A DNA stretch of 24,945 nucleotides. Source: a virus. The first letter of the stretch is position 1; the number at the start of each line of letters is the position of its first letter. The stretch covers positions 1 to 24,945 of IMG/VR virus record IMGVR_UViG_3300042923_000764. One strand, 5' to 3'. The notes under the pieces were generated by a model. That model did not search any database and was not told where the DNA came from. It saw nothing but the letters and a program-made list of their open reading frames with translations. The translations under genes were made by a program, and so were the position numbers. Shown in pieces: positions 1-4,550 of this stretch.

Positions 1-21
1 GTGTCTATTACCTATAAAAAC

Positions 22-51
22 AAAAAAGGTTTCCCTCGTAAAAGGGAAACC
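22..51 (-). terminator. Rho-independent terminator of rpmE2 (host side)
   Basis: A 9-bp perfect stem (GGTTTCCCT at 28-36 and AGGGAAACC at 43-51) with a 6-nt loop is followed, on the minus strand, by a run of six T (A-run at 22-27). It lies about 40 nt beyond the stop codon of the rpmE2 remnant, so it most likely ends rpmE2 transcription in the unlysogenised chromosome. Confidence 0.8.
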
Positions 52-90
52 TCAGAAATGTTATCGAAACAACATTTACATTTATTTGTC

Positions 91-126
91 TTATTCTGCA
101 GCGTTGTTGTCTTTGAGACCGTATTT
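91..126 (-). pseudogene. rpmE2: 3' end of rpmE2 (50S ribosomal protein L31 type B), displaced by prophage insertion
   Basis: Read on the minus strand, this segment encodes KYGLKDNNAAE followed by TAA at 93-91. That matches my recollection of the C-terminus of type B L31 in lactic acid bacteria, which ends in a ...RFNKKYGLKD... motif. The frame closes upstream: a TAA stop lies only a few codons before it, so this is not a complete gene. The simplest reading is that a phage recombined into the 3' end of rpmE2, carried its own copy of the last codons to restore the gene at the other end of the prophage, and left this duplicate here. The rpmE2 terminator (22-51) stays attached to this fragment. 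Identification of the gene from eleven residues is an inference from memory. Confidence 0.65.
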
Positions 127-129
127 CAT
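91..129. other. Prophage attachment site (attL/attR core) in rpmE2
   Basis: Host-type sequence (rpmE2 end plus terminator) lies to the left and phage-type sequence to the right of roughly 120-130. The core duplicated at both prophage ends must lie within the last rpmE2 codons. Its exact limits cannot be set without the other junction. The lysis-end genes are nearest, so this is the end distal to the integrase. Confidence 0.6.
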
Positions 130-328
130 ATCCTTAAATTATTTAATAAGGTCTAGTATTTCTCAAATAGCTTAAATTAAGCTTTTTTAGTATTGCAACA
201 TACTCTATAAATTCTCTTGATTTCTTTTCGGGGTATTCAAGGGGTAGTCAATCCGCCAGCATGAAACGAAACAATATACATAGTTATCAAAGCCTATACT
301 AGACTTTTTTATTTAATTAATTTTTACT
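130..328. other. Non-coding prophage end, probable attachment arm region
   Basis: I see no supported gene here. The stretch contains an imperfect inverted repeat at 132-151 (CCTTA / TAAGG arms) and a palindrome AGCTTAAATTAAGCT at 169-183 followed by a T-run to 188 (weak plus-strand terminator-like). On the minus strand there are short open stretches of about 35 codons without an ATG, GTG or good ribosome binding site. Arm-type integrase or IHF-like sites could lie here, but I cannot recognise any. Confidence 0.35.
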
Positions 329-334
329 GTTCGC

Positions 335-363
335 TTTACAGAGCGAACGTTAGTTCGTATAAT
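335..363 (+). promoter_or_regulatory. Sigma-70 promoter with LexA/DinR box in the spacer
   Basis: The -35 is TTTACA (335-340) and the -10 is TATAAT (358-363), with an exact 17-bp spacer. The end of that spacer is CGAACGTTAGTTCG (344-357), which fits the Gram-positive LexA (DinR) box CGAAC-N4-GTTCG. A further GTTCG half-site at 329-333 (within GTTCGC 329-334) pairs with the same CGAAC in overlapping fashion (GTTCGC-N8-GCGAAC). LexA bound here would cover both promoter elements. Transcription should start near 370, leaving a leader of only about 14 nt that begins at the ribosome binding site (AAGGAG, 370-375). The operon below is therefore predicted to be induced by DNA damage, together with prophage excision. 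Confidence 0.85.
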
Positions 364-383
364 TCTTGCAAGGAGTGATTGAT

Positions 384-674
384 ATGCAAATACCACTTGC
401 GCACCAACGGACATATGCTTTCGAACGATACTACTATGAGTTTATTGAAAGAATGGGTCCAGCACACTTACTTTACGATCAGTTTGTTCGGACGATGGAG
501 AATTTCGGGAAAGCCTACTTTACGGTACCCTGCAGCTACAGCGGATATCCGGAAGAGCTAGCGTTTGTATTCAAGGTAGAGGGCGAAAATTATTTGTTTG
601 ATCATGTCAGAACACAAGATAAGATACTTCGAAAATATGATTCTAGCATTAAGTATAAGCCCGGCGGTAACTGA
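384..674 (+). CDS. Small unknown protein, first gene of the SOS-type operon
   Basis: A 96-aa protein beginning MQIPLAHQRTYAFERYYYEF. ATG 384 is chosen because AAGGAG (370-375) sits 8 nt upstream; the in-frame TTG at 366 lacks any such site. No signal peptide or membrane segment is visible. The protein is rich in aromatic residues near the N-terminus, with a central LLYDQFVRTMENFGKAYFTVP block. This block recalls small enterococcal and streptococcal proteins (DUF5960-type) often found beside Y-family polymerase operons, but that is a weak memory-based match. It is the first gene under the LexA-box promoter and its stop is 1 nt from the next start, so the genes are translationally coupled. Function is unknown; a role in the damage response or prophage induction is inferred only from the promoter. 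Confidence 0.75.
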   Translation: MQIPLAHQRTYAFERYYYEFIERMGPAHLLYDQFVRTMENFGKAYFTVPCSYSGYPEELAFVFKVEGENYLFDHVRTQDKILRKYDSSIKYKPGGN

Positions 675-675
675 T

Positions 676-942
676 ATGAACATAATCAGTCAATTTGAGC
701 AGGGGTACCTATCTTTCTCTGAGTTTATAAATGATTTTCCGTACAGTATTTCTGAGTCACAGGAAGCTTTATACGGCTCAAAATGTGTCGAGTTCTATGT
801 TGCTGTCACTTTGGGTAAAACGGATTGTTGCTATTATGTACAAGCTTACGGAGGCGATCAATGTGAAAACGATGAAAGGTGTAGTTTCGAAGATACGAGT
901 GTTGAAAATGTCGAGGACCCCTTTAGTTCGGTTCTCGCTTAA
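676..942 (+). CDS. Small acidic unknown protein, second gene of the SOS-type operon
   Basis: An 88-aa protein beginning MNIISQFEQGYLSFSEFI. ATG 676 is chosen because it follows the stop of the upstream gene by 1 nt (TGATATG), a typical coupled start; upstream in-frame starts at 598, 604 and 637 have no ribosome binding site and overlap the first gene. It has two adjacent cysteines (DCCYYVQ) and an acidic tail (FEDTSVENVEDPF). Its last 80 nt overlap the third gene in another frame, which is long for a coupled pair. A frameshift that altered the C-terminus cannot be excluded. I do not recognise a family. Confidence 0.55.
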   Translation: MNIISQFEQGYLSFSEFINDFPYSISESQEALYGSKCVEFYVAVTLGKTDCCYYVQAYGGDQCENDERCSFEDTSVENVEDPFSSVLA

Positions 943-1120
943 CGAAGTTAACTGCTTGATTGCTGCACACAGTTTGAACTTCTTAGCCGATGTGGATGAG
1001 GGAATGCAAATTGTGGTTGCTGGTGAGTATAACGATCGCAAACAGTTTGTTGTGAAGAAGTATTCGGTGATTGGCAAGACAAAGATTATGATTGAATTTG
1101 AAAATATCAATGTTCGATAA
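863..1120 (+). CDS. Small protein, possible OB-fold nucleic-acid binder, third gene of the SOS-type operon
   Basis: An 85-aa protein read from GTG 863, preceded by GGAGG (850-854) at 8-nt spacing; longer in-frame extensions upstream of this lack a comparable site. It carries a strand-rich pattern: GVVSKIRVLK, then LVRFSLNEVNCLIA, then DEGMQIVVAGEYNDRKQFVV. This resembles the order of strands in OB-fold domains such as the N-terminal domain of exonuclease VII large subunit (a FSL..., then a DGM.V.V.G...Y..R..Y.L pattern). An OB fold that binds single-stranded DNA would suit an SOS operon, but this is inference from pattern alone. Overlaps the preceding gene by 80 nt. The operon ends at the terminator 71 nt downstream. 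Confidence 0.7.
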   Translation: MKTMKGVVSKIRVLKMSRTPLVRFSLNEVNCLIAAHSLNFLADVDEGMQIVVAGEYNDRKQFVVKKYSVIGKTKIMIEFENINVR

Positions 1121-1190
1121 TCTTTTTGCTTTTCCTATTCAGTAAATTACTATATGATGATTGATATGATGACGGAACATAGTTCCACTG

Positions 1191-1223
1191 GCACGGCATA
1201 TGAGAATATGCTGTGCTTTTTTT
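1191..1223 (+). terminator. Terminator of the SOS-type operon
   Basis: Stem GCACGGCATAT (1191-1201) with ATATGCTGTGC (1206-1216), 11 pairs including one G-U, GAGA loop, then seven T (1217-1223). It is a strong intrinsic terminator on the plus strand, 70 nt after the third gene. Confidence 0.9.
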
Positions 1224-1255
1224 ACACAAAAATAACCACTCCCGGGGAGGAGTGG
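1224..1255 (-). terminator. Possible minus-strand terminator after a small ORF
   Basis: Stem CCACTCC (1236-1242) with GGAGTGG (1249-1255) and a 6-nt loop. On the minus strand it is followed by TTATTTTTGTG. It starts 6 nt after the stop of the 1261-1458 ORF, which is the main reason to keep that ORF. Confidence 0.5.
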
Positions 1256-1260
1256 CACAA

Positions 1261-1458
1261 TTAGATGAAAAAGTTTTTATAAGGTAATTTAATTATATGA
1301 GCTATTTCCAAATCGTTCAAACAATTTGCACGAAAAGAGCCACTCAGCACAAGAATGGCTACACAGAAAAAATTAGAGATTTTAGCCTCGGATAAGGCTA
1401 TGAATACTATTCTAAAATCTTTCACGAAGTAATTCAAGATATTTACTTTTTTAGGCAA
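1261..1458 (-). CDS. Doubtful small hydrophobic protein
   Basis: A 65-aa ORF from a TTG start with TTGGAG about 6 nt upstream, ending just before a minus-strand hairpin (1224-1255). The centre is hydrophobic (ISNFFCVAILVLSGSF), long enough for one membrane span. No family is recognised. There is no clear promoter and the surrounding DNA looks degenerate, so it may be spurious or a remnant. The 3' flank shares a diverged repeat with the 3' flank of the 2490-2768 gene. Confidence 0.25.
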   Translation of the reverse strand: MPKKVNILNYFVKDFRIVFIALSEAKISNFFCVAILVLSGSFRANCLNDLEIAHIIKLPYKNFFI

Positions 1459-1516
1459 AATTCTCCAAGCTTTATTTATATCTATTTGAATTTTTTAGTG
1501 CTACAATCAAAATCGG

Positions 1517-1559
1517 GCAATGGTCAAAAGAAGACTTCCCCAAGCCGCTTTTCCATTGC
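1517..1559. ncRNA. Hairpin with C4 apical loop, copy 1
   Basis: Outer stem GCAATGG (1517-1523) with CCATTGC (1553-1559), a 2-nt bulge, then AAAAG (1526-1530) with CTTTT (1548-1552). An internal loop follows, then inner stem CTT (1535-1537) with AAG (1542-1544) closed by CCCC (1538-1541). The same architecture recurs at 1670-1718 and 2965-3013. Strand of transcription unknown. Confidence 0.5.
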
Positions 1560-1669
1560 TCTATGTGTTACAGAGAGATCATACTTTAATGGTATAGTTT
1601 TTATGATAGTATTTCAATTAAGTAGCTCTCCTAACAGGATATTCTATATTTTTATATATAATAAATAGA

Positions 1670-1718
1670 AGAGTACTAGGCCAAGTCTCGAAATTCCCCA
1701 ATTTCTGCCTAGTACTCT
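1670..1718. ncRNA. Hairpin with C4 apical loop, copy 2
   Basis: A perfect 12-bp outer stem, AGAGTACTAGGC (1670-1681) with GCCTAGTACTCT (1707-1718). Inside it is an asymmetric internal loop, then a 6-bp inner stem GAAATT (1690-1695) with AATTTC (1700-1705) closed by CCCC (1696-1699). There is no proper T-run on either side, so a simple terminator is less likely than a structured RNA or DNA element. Confidence 0.6.
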
Positions 1719-1773
1719 ATTTTAGTGCATCAGCACCAATAATATAATATTCGATTAATAATTTTTTTTCAAT

Positions 1774-1804
1774 AAAAAAAGCCACCCTAGTTATGTTAGA
1801 GTGG
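1774..1804 (-). terminator. Orphan minus-strand terminator
   Basis: Minus-strand stem CCACTCTA with TAGGGTGG (8 pairs with one G-U that only forms on this strand), 7-nt loop, then seven T (A-run 1774-1780). No minus-strand gene precedes it, since the next gene to the right is on the plus strand. It implies a short untranslated transcript. Confidence 0.7.
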
Positions 1805-1844
1805 ATCAAAAGAAGTATAACAAAAAATTTTAATTGGTTGGTTA
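1774..1844 (-). ncRNA. Predicted small RNA upstream of the lipoprotein gene
   Basis: A minus-strand promoter, TTGATT (1878-1873) and TACGAT (1855-1850) with a 17-bp spacer, would start an RNA near 1844. The strong terminator at 1774-1804 would end it, giving about 70 nt. The RNA lacks an ORF with a ribosome binding site. A 6-bp inverted repeat (GGTTAT 1840-1845, ATAACC 1855-1860) overlaps the -10 and could be an operator. Transcription is not shown by sequence alone. Confidence 0.35.
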
Positions 1845-1849
1845 TTTAC

Positions 1850-1878
1850 ATCGTATAACCTTTTTCAAATATAATCAA
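1850..1878 (-). promoter_or_regulatory. Candidate promoter of the orphan minus transcript
   Basis: TTGATT at 1873-1878 and TACGAT at 1850-1855 (minus strand) with a 17-bp spacer. Both hexamers match consensus in four of six positions or better. In AT-rich DNA this can arise by chance; the downstream terminator is what makes it worth listing. Confidence 0.35.
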
Positions 1879-1924
1879 CCTTTTTAAAATTTTCTTTTTT
1901 TCAAACTTATTTAAAATAATTTTC

Positions 1925-1933
1925 TGATATACT
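1925..1933 (+). promoter_or_regulatory. Extended -10 promoter of the lipoprotein gene
   Basis: TGATATACT is a TGn-TATACT extended -10 element. No good -35 is seen at the usual distance. Transcription should start near 1940, giving a leader of about 19 nt with AGAGGA (1948-1953) as ribosome binding site. Confidence 0.5.
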
Positions 1934-1958
1934 GCAAAAAAAAGAAAAGAGGATTGTC

Positions 1959-2372
1959 ATGAAAAAAATTTTAAGTGGATTATTTTTACTATTAGTTTTA
2001 AGTGGTTGTGCGTCAACCGGTAAAAATTCTGATTCGAATAATATTGATGAAGTTCATTTTAAAATTACGAACGGAAGTATCTATCAATTTGAAGACATAG
2101 ATAAGAAAAGTTCAGATCAAGAAATAATTTCAAAGGTTCAAGATATGATCTCCGAACTTGAGCTTCCGGATAAGAACAAAGTAAAAGATTACGATGGACT
2201 TGTTGGAGCTAATACTTATACGCTAGATTTATCTGAAAATGATAAGATAATTACTAGATATACTTTTTATGGAAATTTTGTCACAGTAAAAACCGATGAT
2301 GCAGAGAGCATCTTTGAATTGGATAATATGAAAGGTGTAGAAAATCTTATTAATTTTTTACAAAAGATCTAA
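1959..2372 (+). CDS. Small secreted lipoprotein
   Basis: A 137-aa protein with a classic lipoprotein signal: positive n-region MKK, hydrophobic core ILSGLFLLLVL, and lipobox LSGC with the lipidated cysteine at residue 17. The mature part is hydrophilic and acidic (about 120 aa), with no domain I recognise, and would be anchored on the outer face of the membrane. AGAGGA lies 5 nt before the ATG, and a terminator (2394-2416) follows, so it is a single-gene unit. Position between the lysis genes and the attachment site is typical of lysogenic conversion genes expressed from the prophage. Superinfection exclusion, as known for lipoprotein Ltp of a streptococcal phage, is one possible role; nothing in the sequence proves it. 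Residues 9-16 (FLLLVLSG) resemble enterococcal sex pheromones. Confidence 0.85.
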   Translation: MKKILSGLFLLLVLSGCASTGKNSDSNNIDEVHFKITNGSIYQFEDIDKKSSDQEIISKVQDMISELELPDKNKVKDYDGLVGANTYTLDLSENDKIITRYTFYGNFVTVKTDDAESIFELDNMKGVENLINFLQKI

Positions 2373-2393
2373 CGGTTAACTAAATATTTTACA

Positions 2394-2420
2394 AGCCCGC
2401 AGAAGCGGGCTATTTATTTA
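2394..2420 (+). terminator. Terminator of the lipoprotein gene
   Basis: A perfect 7-bp GC-rich stem, AGCCCGC (2394-2400) with GCGGGCT (2405-2411), AGAA loop, then ATTTATTTA. Located 22 nt after the stop codon. Confidence 0.85.
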
Positions 2421-2489
2421 TAAAAACCAACAATCTTCATGGAGGAGTAACATAATTAATTGAAAAACTTTTTTAATGAATATTGTTTT

Positions 2490-2768
2490 TCAAATTTCAT
2501 GCTGGTTAAAAAACGCTGTATACTTCTCTAAAAGTTTAAAGTCCTGCTCGAAGTTTTTTCTGATCAATATTTTATCTCCCAAAAACGACTTTCGAGATGT
2601 ACGTGCTAATTTATGATAAACATCATTTTTAATTAAATAGTCTAATTCCTCATTAATTGTCTCTAGGTTGCTTTGATCAGACAATGACTGAAAGTATCTT
2701 ATCGCATTATACTCTAGGTGTTTTGCACTATTAATTACTTTTCTATAATGTAATTTATCGACTTTCAT
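2490..2768 (-). CDS. Small basic unknown protein
   Basis: A 92-aa protein (MKVDKLHYRKVINSAKHLEY...) with a good ribosome binding site (AGAGGTGAT) just before the ATG and its own candidate promoter at 2787-2815. It looks fully helical and charged, with no signal peptide or membrane span, so it is probably cytoplasmic. It is convergent with the lipoprotein gene. I do not recognise a family. An accessory role in the lysogen is inferred from its own promoter, which is set apart from the late operon. A short AT-rich hairpin (2460-2493) overlaps the stop codon. Confidence 0.7.
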   Translation of the reverse strand: MKVDKLHYRKVINSAKHLEYNAIRYFQSLSDQSNLETINEELDYLIKNDVYHKLARTSRKSFLGDKILIRKNFEQDFKLLEKYTAFFNQHEI

Positions 2769-2786
2769 AGAATCACCTCTAATACA

Positions 2787-2815
2787 AATCTAACGCATCT
2801 TTAACTTTTTATCAA
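2787..2815 (-). promoter_or_regulatory. Promoter of the 2490-2768 gene
   Basis: On the minus strand, TTGATA (2815-2810) and TAGATT (2792-2787) are spaced by exactly 17 bp. The start site would lie about 10 nt before the ribosome binding site. A perfect 12-bp palindrome TTACTATAGTAA at 2846-2857 lies upstream and may be a regulator site. Confidence 0.6.
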
Positions 2816-3083
2816 TTTTTTAGATTCGATAAAATAATAATTTCGTTACTATAGTAATATCCATGGTCAGATTCTTTGATAGTTATTGAAGTTAAGCAAA
2901 CAAACTAGACGGATTTCTAAACAATAATATCTATCAAGAAAGAACAATGATAAAATAAAGATACGAAGAGTATCTGGCACACTTCCCCAAGTAATTTTCG
3001 CCGGATACTCTTCATTAGTAATGCATGTTGCAAGAAAAAGTCTAATGTATTAATCTGTTTTATTCAAATTAAATGATTCTATA
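2816..3083. other. Non-coding gap between accessory genes and late operon
   Basis: No gene is supported. The stretch contains the palindrome at 2846-2857 and the third C4-loop hairpin (2965-3013), preceded by a weak -10-like TAAAAT (2951-2956) that could start an RNA at the hairpin. The rest is AT-rich sequence in which I see nothing. Confidence 0.5.
2965..3013. ncRNA. Hairpin with C4 apical loop, copy 3
   Basis: A 14-pair outer stem, GAAGAGTATCTGGC (2965-2978) with GCCGGATACTCTTC (3000-3013), one pair being a wobble. An internal loop follows, then inner stem ACTT (2981-2984) with AAGT (2989-2992) closed by CCCC (2985-2988). It shares AGAGTA...GGC and TTCCCCAA with copy 2 while the stem bases differ in a paired manner. 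Confidence 0.6.
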
Positions 3084-3115
3084 AAAAAGCCTTACTCCAA
3101 TGAGCAAGGCTTTTT
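3084..3115 (-). terminator. Bidirectional terminator at the end of the late operon
   Basis: Stem AAAAAGCCTT (3084-3093) with AAGGCTTTTT (3106-3115), extended by CTC/GAG pairs around a CAAT loop. The T-rich arms work on both strands. It starts 12 nt after the lysin A stop and should end the minus-strand late transcript. Confidence 0.85.
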
Positions 3116-3126
3116 GTTCATAAAAT

Positions 3127-4461
3127 CTATTGGACTGTCACTGCACCTTTTCGAATATAGCCAATCCATGTATCTCCATCGTAGATTGAGTAATAAGTAG
3201 CGTCATTTCCAAGTAAGTAAGAGTATTTCGCTGTAACAACTTTCCCGACAAATTTAACATCTGTATTCTTACCAGCTGATGTACTCCAATAAAAATCTTT
3301 CCAGATGTTATAGACATTAGGGCCGCCGTTGATCTTCACTTTCTTATTAAAAGAAGCCGCATTCATCACACGCATAGCATTGGCGTTGATGTAACCTTTC
3401 CAAGAATCACCACGGTATAAGGAGTAGTAAGTCCGACCATTTCCGATCGTGTACTTGTACTTAGCTTTGTAAACAATCCCGTCGCTAATTTTAGACGTAT
3501 TGCCTAGCTTTTCTTTCCAATACAAGTCTCCCCAAATATTATAAGTAGCATTGATCGCAGTTACATAAATGTCGTCAGTTGATACTGCTGGTACTTCCAT
3601 CGTTGCATTCGTATTCAGATACCCCATCCATTCATCTTTTTGATAGAGTGAGTAATACGATACGCCATCACCTAAAGTATATTTGTATTTTGCTCGGTAA
3701 ACTAATCCATCTTCAAACTTACTGGTATTCCCTTTTTTCTCTGTAAAATAGAAATTCCCCCAGATATTATAGTTTGGACTTTTTGCTGATACATAGATAT
3801 CCCCTGCGGATACTGCCTTCAATTCTTTAGCACCGTCAACATTCAGATAACCAGCGAATTTTCCGTCTGAATATAGATCGTAATACTTACTTCCGTGCGC
3901 TGTGAAAATTGATTTTGCTTTGTAAACAGAACCTAATTTTGTGACACCTAATTTTGAACCATAATCCAAATCTGCCCATCGTGTCCAATCAGCTTTAATG
4001 ACTGTTACATTTTTGTCAAATGGAGTGGAAGGATACTTGTCGGCACCTTTCAATCGATAAAAATAAACAGGCAATCCGCTATAGTCTCCCATCCATCCTT
4101 CTGCTGGAGTAGTTGCAATTCCGTTTTTAGTGTAGTTACAATGGATTATATTTTGGTTATCCAAGAAAACACCTGTATGACCTGCAGCACCACCTGAACT
4201 ACCCTTGTAACCTGCTACAAAAATGTCTCCACGCTTGACTGAGCTACGAGATACAGCTGTTAATAAACTTCCTTCTAAAGCAAAAAGTGAATCTGTATTT
4301 CCAATCCCTGTTCCAGAAGGTAAGAAACCTCCTGCAATCAATGAGAAATACACAGCCGAACTACAGTCATAACTATTTGGTCCTAATCGAGAATTCATTG
4401 AATAAGTTACTTTACCTTCTCGATCCTTAAACCATTTGATCATATTTTCAATACTAGCCAA
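3127..4461 (-). CDS. Endolysin A: Amidase_5 domain plus four GW/SH3-like wall-binding repeats
   Basis: Peptidoglycan hydrolase released through the holin to lyse the host. Residues 1-140 match the Amidase_5 (NlpC/P60-like) domain of the pneumococcal phage Dp-1 lysin Pal: SYDCSSA with catalytic Cys33, GHTG with His95, and IIHC with His107. Residues about 150-444 hold four related 65-75-residue modules, each with a YNIW.DFYW-like block (less clear in the first), an AKYKYTLG..YYSLY block, and a W.GY(I/L) ending. They recall GW/SH3 modules that bind wall polymers or teichoic acid. I chose TTG 4461 (444 aa) because AAAGGGGAAG lies about 9 nt upstream and it aligns with the start of lysin B. ATG 4497 (456 aa) has only a poor site. 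The catalytic domain is a close paralogue of lysin B upstream. Confidence 0.9.
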   Translation of the reverse strand: MASIENMIKWFKDREGKVTYSMNSRLGPNSYDCSSAVYFSLIAGGFLPSGTGIGNTDSLFALEGSLLTAVSRSSVKRGDIFVAGYKGSSGGAAGHTGVFLDNQNIIHCNYTKNGIATTPAEGWMGDYSGLPVYFYRLKGADKYPSTPFDKNVTVIKADWTRWADLDYGSKLGVTKLGSVYKAKSIFTAHGSKYYDLYSDGKFAGYLNVDGAKELKAVSAGDIYVSAKSPNYNIWGNFYFTEKKGNTSKFEDGLVYRAKYKYTLGDGVSYYSLYQKDEWMGYLNTNATMEVPAVSTDDIYVTAINATYNIWGDLYWKEKLGNTSKISDGIVYKAKYKYTIGNGRTYYSLYRGDSWKGYINANAMRVMNAASFNKKVKINGGPNVYNIWKDFYWSTSAGKNTDVKFVGKVVTAKYSYLLGNDATYYSIYDGDTWIGYIRKGAVTVQ

Positions 4462-4550
4462 TTCTATCTTCCCCTTTCTTTTCAACCATGCGTCCATGGT
4501 GAACGTACGTCCTTAATTAAAGGATAAACCATAAGAGGTATTGAAAGAGG

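Larger units (their letters stand above)
1121..1958. other. Long mostly non-coding accessory region
   Basis: About 840 nt without a convincing gene. It holds a plus-strand terminator (1191-1223), a weak minus-strand ORF (1261-1458), two C4-loop hairpins (1517-1559 and 1670-1718), an orphan minus-strand terminator and promoter pair (1774-1878), and the promoter of the lipoprotein gene (1925-1933). A short inverted repeat GGAAC-ATA-GTTCC lies at 1175-1187. Base composition is very AT-rich. Confidence 0.6.

Noticed and set aside
130-328. Possible minus-strand gene remnant next to the attachment site
   Set aside because: Two short open stretches exist but with stops between them and no start; length is within chance for AT-rich DNA.
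598-675. Upstream extension of the second SOS-operon gene to 598
   Set aside because: It overlaps the first gene by 77 nt with no ribosome binding site, while ATG 676 gives a standard coupled start.
1486-1668. 60-aa plus-strand frame
   Set aside because: Overlaps the first C4-loop hairpin, has no ribosome binding site, and its composition is not protein-like.
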